Positions 20,171 through 33,314 of a DNA stretch of 64,000 nt are shown piece after piece. The stretch comes from Daphnia pulex (Eukaryota; Arthropoda; Branchiopoda; Diplostraca; Daphniidae). The stretch's first letter is position 1. Every line of letters starts with the position of its first letter. The notes below the pieces were generated by a model. The model searched no databases, was not told the origin of the DNA, and saw nothing but the letters and a program-made list of their open reading frames with translations. The DNA lies in the NCBI RefSeq assembly GCF_021134715.1, contig NC_060026.1, positions 3,286,001 to 3,350,000 on the forward strand, read 5' to 3'. A program made the position numbers and the translations under genes.

Positions 20171-22654
20171 ATGGAATTATTTTTGTTCTGGTCGCACCGC
20201 ATATTTTTTGTGTAATTTTTAAGACCAAAAAGTTCGAATTCTGATGTGAAACACACGAGCTATGGAGCGGGACATACACACATACATACATACAAAGTGA
20301 CATGGCTTTTTTTTTTCTCCGTATGCGGTTATTAGCTTCGCCCTTCGGGCTCGCAATAAAGTTGCTCCGACGGGTTGAATAAATGAACTCCAAAAATGTG
20401 TCTGCAAGGTCCGACGAAAAAAGCTAGTTGTAAAATTAGGAAGATGATTCGTTTGATGTGTCCAAAAAAAGCTCTTCTCTTGAATTATTGATTGAGCCAA
20501 CGGGATGGCGATGAGTGCATAGGTCCAATTGAATCAAAGCGAACCAACCCCGGTGGAATCTCCCAGCCGCCAGCTCCCCCTGAAAAAAAGTTGCATTATA
20601 TAACTGAAATGCTTTTGCTTTCCAAAAGGGGAAAATGTTGAATAGTTATGAGGTTTAAGTGTCGTTACTAATGAGTCGTAAGTGATCAAGTCGCATTTGC
20701 CTTTATACTCGGCCTTTTTTTATTATTATTATTTCGGCAGTGGGGGTGGGGGGTGAATACATCATCAAAAAAGATGCGCTTCTTGTTGCTGTGAACTGGT
20801 TGGGAAATCATTTGACGAGCGGATCAAGAGTGAGGGGGGGAGTGCCAGATTTTATTAACTGGCGGGGAACCGTGTTAGATGAAGTGTGTGTGTCGACCAG
20901 AAATTCACCCACCCCAACTGCGTCGATTTCTCTCTCTCTCTTATATTCCGGTGGACTTTTTGGCCCCCATTACAGACATCAAACAACTCTCGGCTCTCTT
21001 GCTCCTGCTGCCATATAGCTTCTTATATAATATAAAAGGCTGCCATAACAAAAGAGCTATAGCGCGACGGCGGCCTCCGTGCGCATCTCTTTCTACTCTT
21101 TTGCCAGCGCCAACAGCTTCATGAATATTTCATGCAATTTCGTGCACTACATTAGCCAAACTTGTCATTTCCGCTGTTCACATATTACTGCTACTGCCGA
21201 CTGCCACACGACGCTGCCATATGCTGTTGAGATCGATCGATCTCAATATCTTTATAGCCATAACTTATTGACAGTATTAGCGATTGTCAGTTTTTATATT
21301 TCATTTTCGATTCAATTTGAATTTTTTTTTTGTATTTTATTTCCTTTTTTCCCGGTAAATTCGATTTGACGTGCAGAAAGAATTGGGAAGGAACACACAC
21401 TAGATTTTGTGCATCATGCAAACTTTTAAAAAGGAATATAATATAAACAAAAGTTGCGAAAAGGGGAGGAAAAAAAGCCGCAAAAAGTCCGCGCAATTCC
21501 AATCACGTCTCGGGATTGGAATCAAATCAGCCAAGATTGCGCCAGCGAATTTTTTATTTTTATTTTTTCAGAACTCACTTTGTCTATAGCTCTCGTCTTT
21601 GATAGAAGGTGTATAATTTAGTGACTTCTTTTTTATATTATGTGCTATCCAAGTTTATTTAATCCCAGATGCCGACTGTGGTGATAAGAAAAAAGGTCTA
21701 CGAAAAAGATAATGAAATTGATTTGACAGGATTATATAACAAAGTGAATTGATGGCCGCGTTGATTGCAATTTAAAAGAAAAAACAAATTCAATCGATTT
21801 AGCCAGCAATAAGATTAGAAGTCTTAAACCAATACCACTTTTTATTAATTCAACTTGTAACCTTTTCACCGACCAAGAGAAACCACACAACTGCTCCAAA
21901 CTATTTACACGGGAGTGATTGTGTATACCTCTTACTTACGATCAGTAAACTTTATTGCGTAAATCATCTCCCCCTAACTGGTCGACTTGATTCGTCTATA
22001 GTTGCACTTGGCATATGGGGAGGGAGAAGAAAAGTTTTGATTGCGTGTCGACTCAACTTTTTCGACGATCGTTACGCCTTTGCTCTGTGCTGTGCTGTGT
22101 GTGATCCACAGTATTAGCGGCCCGATAGTCTCCCGCGGCATTGATGTAACAAGAAAACGAAAAGAAAAAAGAAAAAATAGAAATCAAAAGTCAACGTGAT
22201 TATGCGTGCGGGCGCCAAATCGAAAAAAATGAGCTGATCGCATGGCTGGCGTCTGTTTACTATTTTCCTTCGGATCCTGATGCCCGTGGGGGGGAAATGT
22301 TTGTCACACGGAAGAAATTATAGACTCCCGTTGGGTCGCTGCTGACGACTAGCTACTATTACGTCGTTCTATACCCAGGAAATAAGAGAATTGGGTATAT
22401 TATATCTATATATATACATATATAAGTTTGTACGTAGACGTATATATAAGAGTGTCGAGTTTCTGTTGTTGGCGGTGATTATTCAGTTGTGTATGTATAA
22501 ACATAGGCACGCTCCCGGGCGCTTGTCACATAGTGGGCCCTTCGCTAGAGACGTGCCTAGCTGCCACAGTTGAATTGGTCGCCACAGGAAGTCTTCACAG
22601 CAGCAAGTTCTTGTGTCTGTGTGTGTGCATTTTTTTTTATCCTTACTTGTTTTT

Positions 22655-22686
<32 letters not shown>

Positions 22687-24500
22687 AGACGTTTTCTCTT
22701 GCCTGAGACTCGTGTTGTCAACAGTCCGCGCCTGCGGCCGCTCCCCGCCGTGCAGTCACGTCTCTGACTGTGAATTAGTCAAATCCACGTCCCTATAACT
22801 TCTTCTCTGCCTTTGTGAAAGTGACAGAAATGATTAGAAGAGCCGAGGAGGAGGCCATCACTACGGTCTACGGAGGACGGAGAAGAATTGAACATTAGTC
22901 TGACAAGCACAGCGACGCCAAAAAAAAGATGGCCCGCCCGTCTCTTGGATTTGTTATATTATTTCGCCCCGTTTCAATCCGACGAAGAAAACAAAAAGTT
23001 TTTCACGCGTTGAATTTGAACCCCCCCCCCCACCTTGTTTTTTTGTTGTTGACATGGTAGTAGTAGTAGACTCCCCTCTGTTTTTATTATAGAGCGCCAG
23101 TTTGTACGAGTTGTTATTTTATTTCCACCCCTTCCCCTTTTTTTCTTTGGGTGTTCCGGCTTATAGACGTAATAGCTAACACGAGCCGTCGGTTGGCCGA
23201 ACGGCGGTGCTGCACCCGCGGAGGATTTCACCATTTGATTGACACGCGACTCGCAACGTCAGCACCAACATAATAAACCCTTTTTTTTCTTTTTAAATTT
23301 GGCGCCTTTTTTATTTTGATTTGGATGACGATATGATGTTGTGTTGATTTAAATTTGGGTTTAAATAAAAAAGTCAGCAGGTTAGCAGGACCCAAACGAG
23401 ATATGCCGAACCGTTTATTTCGGAGAAAATTCATCGTGTAATATTATATTTGAAGTACCGTATTTTCAAATTCTTTTCAAAAAGGAATTCAAAAAAATCG
23501 GATAAGGGCGCGGTGATGAGCAGCAGCACATTGTTCGTATATATGAGAATAACTGGTCCGCGACGTTGTAGGTAGACCAAAAACTACAACTTTCACGTCC
23601 AAAATGGTTGTTCACTGATGAATTAACTGGAATCAAATCAAGAATTGAATAATAAATAACCAGACAGCACACCATCTTCTTATAGACACATGTCAAATAT
23701 CACCGAGTTTCAATCACGAGTTGTCGGGAGTTAATCACGAAACCGGTTCTCTCCATCCGCTCTCCCAAACACGGATCTCTTCTGTTTTGTTTTCTGTTGA
23801 TATTTCTTTTCAAAAATCGTCTCAACTTGGAAGCGGATCGAATTATTGTCTAGCGCCTTTTATACATAATAAGCGGCTAGTCGTCGTTATATAAAAGGGA
23901 CGACGACGAAATGAATTGGAAAATAAAGTAACAAGTTTCTCCTTTGCATAAATGGACGTTTTTATTGCAGCGAGAAAATCGAACGAATCCCATTGGCTGG
24001 TTGGAATTAAAAAGGAGAGAAGAGAGACGACTCTCGTTTCAGAGAGATAGATTGATTATTCCTTTTGGCTTGATTATATATTCCTCCGCCTATTTCATTA
24101 ACATGATAGATCAGATACATATGGGAGGTCTCTCTAGCTCTTTTTTGCTGTGGGGGGATTTGAAAAAAAAACTTTTTTGATGAGATTCATTTCTAAAAGA
24201 TGCCAACAAAGTGTCTCATCAGCTGAGAGCCGTACCGCGCCGAGGCCAGGGGGTTTGCGCATACAAAAGGGCGTATTATTGTTAACCGCTGGATTCCGGT
24301 TTTATATATATCTTCCTGGAATAAGTCAATGTAACGCGCTCTCAATGGCGGAAGTTCACCGAGCGCATCCGCGCAAAACAAAAAGAACTACCGCCAGTAG
24401 ACATATAAATGAGCCAAAAGAGAAATGATAGTCTAAAAGTGTGTAATATAATAGTCGAAACTCGGTAACTTTTTTCTTTCTTTGCTGGGCGCTGCTGGGC
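20170..24500. other. Gene-free, simple-repeat-rich sequence
   Basis: No credible ORF. Contains the TTG array at 22657-22686, C11 at 23021-23031, several A/T tracts and short TATA-like strings. A TATATAAG about 42 bp before a TCAGT at about 22481 is a weak promoter-like coincidence. Confidence 0.5.
22657..22686 (+). repeat. (GTT)10 microsatellite
   Basis: Ten perfect GTT units following a T run. Confidence 0.95.
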
Positions 24501-24867
24501 CAAAAAGATGACGAAATCCATACACAGAAAAAGTAGAAAAGAAGAGGAAGAAGGAAATGCTCTTTAAGTTATTGGGACGTTTGCTGCATCAACTTTGGTC
24601 CTTATATGTATACATATACTACGGTTTATATAATATGTATAAAGTATATAGTATAGTAGAAGGTTCTGGCTGGTGCGCATCTCCACAGGGTCCACTCTGA
24701 TGATATTAAATGGACATTTCCCCCCTATCTTCTTCTACCTTCTTTCTCGCCTATGCTGCTGCAGCTATGCTCAACTTTATTTCGGTATGTACTACTATAC
24801 GTATATACATTTTATATATAGTCTAGCGGAAGAGCATATATATACATATGTATCGATTTCTTCCATC

Positions 24868-24885
24868 TTCTTCTTCTTCTTCTTC
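24868..24885 (+). repeat. (TTC)6 microsatellite
   Basis: Six perfect TTC units. Confidence 0.9.
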
Positions 24886-27800
24886 CCCCCCTCTCTCTTT
24901 CCGCTTTGCCATTCCGAGACTCCCAACTGGAGAAACTCCTCAATATGTACATACACAACTGTGATGGGCAACACAACCGAATTGAATTTCCAGGGTATAG
25001 CTGCTGCTGCTGTCCCTCTCCACCGATGGAATAATAATAATAAAAAAAGCTTCTGCTGCTGGACGACAGGAAAATGCCCGCGATGTACAGACAGGAGCGC
25101 ACATGATGGACGTGCGATCCATACACTGGAAGGGATAGTATTATATGTAGATATATAGTTAGACGGGGGGGATCTCGGATCGTTTCTACGCAAACAATTT
25201 CAATGATGTACATACGCGAGTAGAACGACTATACTGGATGTCCAGCTTTTGCTTTTTCCTTTTTGACTGGTCGACTCGACGGACAGTTGCTCTGCTGGGT
25301 TTTACAGAGGGACAGAAATGAGTATTAAAATTTTTATTGGCTATCTAGCTCTATGGAGTGCTAAACACCCTGTATACTCTAGACATGGTTGAAATACACA
25401 CATAGACAACGTAAATCCAGTTCGAAGTTGGAGATAGCTGCTGTGTGCTGGGGGGTCTCACGGCTCATTAAATATTCAAACAGAATACAGACGAGCGGAG
25501 CCATCGACTTGATTAATGAACCGCACCAGCAACAGAGTTTGGGAGAGAATTTTTTTAAAATTTTTGAAATCATTTCGATTTGGTGGTGGACGGTGGTGGT
25601 GGCCGGGGGGAACGTATGTCTGTAGCTCAGCGCCACCGCGTCGCTGTATGCACAATTTTGCTGTCCAGACGACAATGACCCGACGTATTCTGGTAGATTT
25701 TTATTATTTCAACAAAATAAAATCAATGAAAAGTCAATAAAGAAAATGCCGACAATCTCCCAAGTGGTCAGGATCTTTCGTGTCCCGTCGTCTATCGTCG
25801 TTATAAATTGTGAAACTGGCCAATCTCCGTTTTCCCGCCCTGTATATACATGACACGGCACGAATTAAACTCTCGACTCCCACTAGTTGTGTGCGGATAG
25901 ATTTCCAGCTCAGTCGACAAATGAAATGAATTTATATACGAGACAAATTCTGAAAGGTTGATGAGATTTTTCCCCCCGACCGAAATAACACGAGTCGCAA
26001 TATCTTTTTTTTCTTGTATAAGTAAATTTTTCCAAACGACAATGTATGGGCCGGCCAGCACACCGGGAGCTGGGGCTACATTTAAATTTTCTCAAATTCT
26101 ACGTTACGAGACAGCTGGACGCGTTGGGATGTTCAAATGAAACCAAAGAACAAAAATTGGGTGGGTGCCGTATAATAACGTCATGTTAAAGGTGGCCTAA
26201 TCTGAATGGTCCCGAGTGAAAGTAATAGCCGGGAGACCTTCATCCCTCTGCTGCTGCTGGTCTGGCGTATATTATTATACGGCTATACTGCTGGGCAAGA
26301 AACAAAACAAGGACGGACACAGTGTGTATATTTATATATGTGGCCCACCCTCCGTCTAAATGCAATTTGTTGACGCAATGACCGAAACTTTTTTCCGTCA
26401 AAATTTCGTTCGTTTGTGTTTTCTCGGTACCGCGCGTCTTTGTGGCGACTTTCTGCGACGGTCATCCGCTGCTGCTGATGGCGCCGCGGCGGCAACTTCT
26501 TCCCCGATAGACTTTGAAGTCGCCACCGACGACGACCCCCATCGATCCTCCACCATTGACAGGAGCAGCAGCAGCAGTAGCAGTCGGTCGGTGATATAAT
26601 ATTCGATGTGATTCTTTTATTTTATTCAAATTGAGATCAAATCGCCAATCGGTGGGCGGTCGGGCAGACGGCGACCATGTCGATCGTCCATCACTCGAAA
26701 ACGTCGTCTGCACTCAAAAGTGTAAAAATAAACTTCGTGCATGTCGGTGTCCATACCTCCCAAGTCGTTCGCGGGAGTCACAATCCCGGCGGGTGGAAAA
26801 TGTCTAAACATTTGCGCAATTCCGCCTATTGTCTTAATAAGTTTCAAAATTCCGCGCGGATTTTTTCTTTTCTTCCAACTGAAATAAATAGAAAAACACA
26901 TCAAATATCACAGCCTGGAGGAAAAACCAACAACAATTTAATCCCGCGCGGAATCCGGAACAAATATAAACTTTCACTTATTTTTTTCAAAACATCCGCT
27001 GGATTCTCTTTCAGAATAATAAAAGGGGAAAACAACATCTTTTATTTTTATTGTTCCACAGGGCGCTTTTGTGAAAGAGATGGTAAAAGTCGATTTCCAG
27101 CTCGTTATCGTTCGAGTGGCAAATATTTCGGATGATAGTCAAAACATTCCGCATCGATTCGGCCGGATGAAAAACAACAAAAAAAAAAAACAAGAAGATA
27201 AGAGAAACGCCGGATTTGTATAGCATATATACAGGCTCGTAATATAATAGGCCTATTATATCCAGCAGCCATAGTTATACTTTGGAGAGGATCAGATGGA
27301 AATAAAAGAGGAGAGCGATGGATCATGGACGGAATGATCCTCTTCTTCCATAATCACAATGATTTGTCAGCAAAAATATGGGAGCCCCCGCTGCTGCTGC
27401 TGCTGAGCTGCTCCTGCACAATATATATACCAGCGCGATACAATCATCCAGCCAAAGGATCTCAAGTTGTAATCCGAGCCGGCCTCAAATCGCCAGTGTT
27501 AATAATGCGCATAGATATTCAACGCATTGTGTTATTATAAAACAAGAAATAAAAGAAGAATATAGAAGAGCGCGTACTGATGTGCAGCCGCTGATAAGGA
27601 AGATGAGACGTCGGCGCAGACAAACTACACACAACACATCACCCGGGCGTTATTCAGGATCAGCAGCAGCCGGGCGACAAACAAAACAACCGAATATATA
27701 TAAGAAGAAAAAGATAAGTGAGGAATAGAAGAGATAGAAACACATCTAACCCCCCCGCCATCACTTTCATCCTTTTATTTTGATACTCGCAGAGTCTTAT

Positions 27801-29440
27801 AACAGCAGCAGTAGGGCGAAAAATATATAAGGAGACACGCAGCATCTAACAGGCTATTATAGCCGGATTAAGGCGGATGGTCTATACTTGTATAGAACGC
27901 CGTCCAGCTTACATTCACGCTTATTTCCCGCTGCATCATTAAACTTGTTATGATATTTTGATTTATTATTTGATTCGCCATTTCTGATGGCGATGATGTA
28001 GCAATAATTTAACAACCCCCCAAAAAAATATCATTTAGAAATTGTTTTTGAGAATAAACAGCAGCCCATCAGGAAAGGGGGGGATACTCAAGGGGGTGGC
28101 AAACTTCCTGTACACGTTTAAAGGCCAACAGTAGCTCTTTGCTGGGGGGAGGATAATGTTGATGGATGTGTGTCCGCTGTCAATATGCTCACCCGAAATA
28201 AAAAAGATGGGGATGTGGAAGGTGCCCGGTTGACCGGCTAAAAATCGGATGGCCCCCAACAGCAGCAGCAAAAGGCGCCATCATCATCCTCTGGTCCAGC
28301 TCTGCTCCCCTCGTCGTCGGCTATTTAGAAAGCCGTTCTGACAAGTGGAGTGTGCCGATGAGAAGAGCGATGCGCCGTCCGTCTTAGATATATATATACA
28401 TACACACTTATAACACGAGCAGCTAGGGAGGGAGTTCAATGAGCCGTGTAGACGAACCGGCGCTTACATGCTGGATAAAAGGGAGACGGCCAGCAGCAGC
28501 AGCAGAGGAAATATATTGTCAGATCTCTTAAAGTTCCGGAATGGTGTCCACTTTTCAACAATATGCGCGAGCTGTAAAATAAATAGATCCTATGTGTATA
28601 TTCTATAGGCCGGCAGTTGCAAATGAGGGCCGTGTGCCACGCGCCCAGCCTCACATAGCACACACACAATGGCGGGCGTCGTTGATCCATAACTTTGGTG
28701 TGTCCGGCAGCACAGCTAAACATAGACATAGACTATCAATAAAAGAGCTCATCATTGATCTATTTTATATTGACGGGCGCGATGACAGGCAACTAAATAG
28801 CACTGGACACATATGTGCTAGCCGCTCCTATATTATACCAATCTAACCCTATATCGACTTCCGGGCTGCTGCTGCCGTCCGGACATTATACGACAATATG
28901 GATGGATGGATTCCGGTCAAACTAAATATATATCTATCGCCTCTTTTTTCTATTTATTTGTGTTTCAAGCGTTCCGCTAAAGTGACTCTTATTCCGTCTA
29001 GCTGCATTATGCATAGAGTCTTGTATAGACGGGCCAGTCCGTCCGTCCGGTCAAAAAATAAAAATAAAAATAATAGAAAGAAGCTCTTGAAGAATACATA
29101 AAAGGAAAAGAGGATGACAAAAATATTGGATCCGAATGTGTTCTCGCTCGACTGGCTCTTTACTTCTCTCTCCGTCTGGCTGATTTTTCGGGGTCCGGTC
29201 GCCAGCATCCAGCAGCCCATTGCTGACTGCTGGACGCCAGAGATTGAAATGGAATCCATCAAGCTAGATCAATATTGTCCATCGAGAGTAGTAGTAGTAG
29301 TATAGTAGTAGTCGTACTAGTCAAGAGAGAGAGTGGTATAAGAGCTGGACTCTATACGAGCCGGTAGAGACCTGAGAGATGACCAAAGCTTAAATGGCCA
29401 GCGAGGGGGAAATGGAATCAAAAGAAGAAATACATATAAA

Positions 29441-29456
29441 TATATATATATATATA
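29441..29456 (+). repeat. (TA)8 microsatellite
   Basis: Perfect TA dinucleotide run. Confidence 0.9.
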
Positions 29457-30120
29457 CAAGAAGAATAAAAGAGAATAGGGGGGCCGGACAGAGTTGAAAA
29501 GCATCCGCGAGCTGGAAAAGTCTCTCTCGGTGAGTTATATATATTTCGGCCAGCATCAGTGTATAGCCGGACTCTCTTTCCACAATGCGAGTGCTGGACA
29601 CAACTGGCTAAAGTTCAAAGTCGTGTCGTCTCTCTCTCTCTAGCCGAGCTGCCCGGCTAGTTGTGTCAACATTGCGATGCTCCACCATATTTCCACCGCG
29701 CTGCCTGCTGCTGCTGGCCACCGCCAAACAACAGCAATCCCTCACGGCTATAGTACAGAGAGAGACGGACAGCGGAGAAGCGCCTTCGTCTCTGTCCGAC
29801 ACTCTCATTTCTCAGTCACGGACATCGTCATAAAGAGCGCGGGGGACAAAAAGGGCAGCCCAGCAGAGATTTTTTTTTCTTTTTTTCTTAATGTCCGGCT
29901 AGCTAGCTAGTTCTAGCTCTAGCTGCCCGGCTGGATAGCCCTTGATTGATAGGCCAGTAAATACTTCAAGGTATATACATGTGTGTGTGTCCAGCAGCGT
30001 GGAGAAAGAGAGAGATGCGATGGGAGTTGATTTTGTTGTTATGGCCATTCAATTGTGAATCGATCGGAGAAGAGCCGGACATCGTCAAAATGGACGGACT
30101 TTGATCATCCATAAATTTGG

Positions 30121-30150
30121 AAATAAAATAAAATAAAATAAAAATAAAAA
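30121..30150 (+). repeat. AAAAT-type short tandem array
   Basis: Repeated AAATA/AAAAT units, immediately before a GGGGCCGGCCG stretch. Confidence 0.85.
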
Positions 30151-30230
30151 GGGGGCCGGCCGTCGCTCGCTGGCGGACGCGGGGATCTGATAAGCATTTT
30201 ATATATGTTATCGACAGTTTGGTGGAATAT

Positions 30231-30262
30231 GTGGTGGCTGTTGCCATGGCTACAGCCACCAC
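30231..30262. repeat. 32-bp palindrome centred on GCCATGGC
   Basis: Arms GTGGTGGCTGT and ACAGCCACCAC are perfect complements. The 10-base centre TGCCATGGCT is itself palindromic except for its outer bases. It contains one of the four GTTGCCATGG sites. Confidence 0.85.
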
Positions 30263-32490
30263 CAGCAGATAATTGAATTCATCCTTATAAGGTTTGGACA
30301 ATGTACCCATAAGAGAGAAGTCTCTTCTGCCGGCAGCAGCAGCAAACTCTTATTGTGATTCATTTAGAATTCAATTGAATTTAAATTTCGCCCCCGCGAC
30401 TTTGTCTTTTCTTTTTCAAACTGATGAAATACAATCCAAAGAGTTTAGAATTTAAAAAAAGATATTTGAATTATTATGTTGAAATAAACCTTGGCGGGAA
30501 ATTTAAAAAATAATGCTCTTATGAATTTCAATCGATTTTTTTTAAATTTTATTTTATTTCTTTTATTCTCTAGGATCTTCTTGATGAATATCAAACGGCT
30601 GGACAAAAAAGGAAATAAAATTGTAGAAAAAAACAAAAACAAAAAACAAAAACAAAAAAGGAGCGTGTCAAAAATTTCAAAGGCTCTCGCTCTCGTCCAC
30701 AAACGGCCACGGTAATGACATGGAGCGCTAAAGCGCCACATGACCGACCGATTTCGTGTGGGCTCGCGCTCTTTTTTTCTTCTTTCCTTCGGTGATTTAA
30801 CTCCGCCTTTTCTTTATATGGACATCCCTCTTTTTTATATTTTTCTCTCTCTCCTTTGCCCAGGCTGCTGCTGCTGGCATTTTGCCCGGCAGCCTTTTTT
30901 TCCCCCCGGCCCGTCAGATAGAGGTGAATCATTGCCCATCTTGACTAATCACGGCGATTTATATTCTATACGGCGCTAGAGCTCCTATCAATAATCCCAC
31001 GCCGAATGCGAAAGGGACTCGAATGCTCTGGCCGTCTAGGAGAGGAGGGAGGACTCTTCCTGGCTGGGCCCGGCCAGAGTCCCCAGTGTGTGTGCCAGAT
31101 TTGCCATCTCGTTTAAAAGGAGAGAGAGAAAAATAATAAAAAAAGATCTATATAAGCTCGTGCCCGGCCATATCCAGCACAGGCAGATCTATATAGAAAT
31201 GGATGATGTTTCTGGCTATGTGTCTTGCCCGTTAGACGGCCCGGCGTGATGGATGATATCTAGAGAGAAAAAAAAAACTAAATAAACTCCGTGTGGAAAA
31301 ATAAAACTGGACCAGCACACCAGTCCAGCCAAAGTTTTTTGACGGATATATATACTGGGCAGTTTCTGAGAATTATATATCGATTTCCTGTGCTGCTGGG
31401 ACCCGTGCTGGGCGTGATAGCATCTGGAAAAGTGATTGGACACAGGAAGCAACAAAAAAAATACATAAAATAAGACGGATAATATAAAAATCATTTGAAA
31501 AATAAAAATAAAAAGTTATCCGTGACAAGTGCTGCACTCTGGCGTCTAAAATCATTTCTGGTATATTTTGGGCCTTTATTGTATACGTACTAAGTACAGC
31601 TACTTGGACTCTCATAAAACATTGTCCGGAATGAAAAGAAGATGGTAGACATGAGGGAGGATGGAATTAATCAATCTCGATACTCTACCGGTTTATAAAT
31701 GTGGAGGTATAAATATATCTCTTAAAAACCTGGCCAGGCAATCTCCATTCTTTTTTCCCCTTCCAATCAGAAAAAGGCCGGGCCGTATATATATATATAT
31801 GTATTATATAACGGGAGCAATACATCTCCGGGAGGGAGAGAGAGAGAGAAACATATAAGGCTGACGTGAATCACCCCCCGACGCCACCCCCTCCAATCAG
31901 GTTCCTTCTCTCTTCCTTTATATATCGACGATGGCAGCAGCAGGCCGTCTGCTGGCCGTCTGCTGGCGGCCGAGCAATATGGATTGGACGATGTGGATAT
32001 GGTTCCGGTCCGGAAGTATATATATATTTATATCCTCTCTCCTTTTTCTCTCGACATCAGTTCCCTCCTTTTCGTATTCCTTCAAGTCGGAAAATATAAG
32101 GAGCTAGTAGCTGGCTCCTTATTTCCTCCTCCCCCTTTTTATATGATCATCCAGCAGGTTCCCTATCAAAGATGGCCAGATAGATATATTTCTCGGCCAG
32201 CACCACCGCCCCGTTCTACGTTTTTTCTGTCTACGCCCAGTCATTTAAAAAATATATATATTTCTATTGAGATATCTATAAAAGCTTGGTCTTCTTTTCG
32301 GTTCATTGGCACTGGATATCATTTAGAAGAGAAAGATACGAAACGGGCGAAAGCTTTCTTATATTTGGCCGGCACAGAGTTGTACTACGTATATATATAT
32401 AAATGTCTGTCCAGTAGATAGTTTTCTTATTGATTCCGTGTGCTGTGTATAACGACTGGGCCGCGCGGGATGAGACTATATACGCGGGAG

Positions 32491-32505
32491 GCGGTTGCCA
32501 TGGCG
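32491..32505. promoter_or_regulatory. GCGGTTGCCATGGCG site (X-box or Pho/YY1-like)
   Basis: Shares 15 identical bases with 45591-45605. GTTGCCATGGCGAC(AAC) resembles the RFX X-box, GTNRCC-N0-3-RGYAAC; GCCAT is also the Pho/YY1 core. Function is inferred from motif only. Confidence 0.35.
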
Positions 32506-33296
32506 ACAACTACACATCAATATACATACATATACAGAAACTGGCCCAAAAGCTATATAGCTATTTCTTTTCTTTTCAATCTAATGTATGGGCCGTCTGT
32601 CCAGCAGGAAAAGTGTCCAGGCGCAAGTCAAAAAAGTTCATTTCGTCTGCTCTTTTCTCTCTTACAATAAAAAAGAAAAAAAGGAAAATCGTCATCATAA
32701 AAATCAAATAAGATCGTCCGCGTCTCATATGTAGCCCTGTGCTGGGCTGTGCTGGACAGAGCTTCTATAGGTTCTTTTTATTCTATTTTATTCTATTATA
32801 TTCCCGCCGCCAGAGGCTATGAAAGTTATGTTACGTCTTTGGCGGGGTGTTTTCAAAATGTCTAATAAATACACACACACACAAGTATTGATTCCACGTG
32901 CGTGCGTGTGTGTACTGTTGGGTTATATCTCCTCTCCTGATGTGTGTGTGTATATAAAAGAAGGAGGAGGGGAGGTTATGTATGGAAGGAGGAGCCATGT
33001 GTGTGTGTGTGTGCGGACCTCGGGGGCATATGAGTGCGGTCCCCCCCCCCCCCAACTCCTCCCTCCGTTGCATAGCGTGCGCGTTATGAGTATGATAACT
33101 GGCGGCTTCGTGATTGGTCCACCGAGGCAGGTCACGCTCTTCCCCCCTCCTCCTACTTTTTTGACTGGCATATACATATATATATATATCCACCCAACCC
33201 CACCCAACCCTACCACCCAACCTCTCCTTTATTCATGACAGCGGCAAAAACATGGACGCGGAGCGAGCGGCGGCGGTCGGGAGTGGGTGGTCGAGT

Positions 33297-33314
33297 GGGT
33301 GGTGGGTGGGTGGG
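33297..33314 (+). other. G-quadruplex motif
   Basis: GGGTGGTGGGTGGGTGGG fits the G3+N1-7 rule with very short loops, within a longer G-rich stretch (33279-33316). About 100 bp upstream a C-rich CCCAACC tract lies at 33191-33222. Confidence 0.7.

Larger units (their letters stand above)
24500..31000. other. Gene-free region with CTG/CAG, TA and GA microsatellites
   Basis: Holds (TTC)6 at 24868-24885, (TA)8 at 29441-29456, an AAAAT-type array at 30121-30150, many CTGCTGCTG or CAGCAGCAG runs of 3-5 units (for example 27390-27405, 28493-28505), and repeated CCAGCA/TGCTGG words. Open frames follow the low-complexity tracts. Confidence 0.55.

Noticed and set aside
22391..22798. Frames with poly-Val or poly-Leu around the GTT array
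   Set aside because: Microsatellite translation; no splice sites or homology.
24673..25213. Overlapping 130-160-codon frames on both strands
   Set aside because: Both strands are open because of TTC/GAA and CTG repeats; composition is low complexity.
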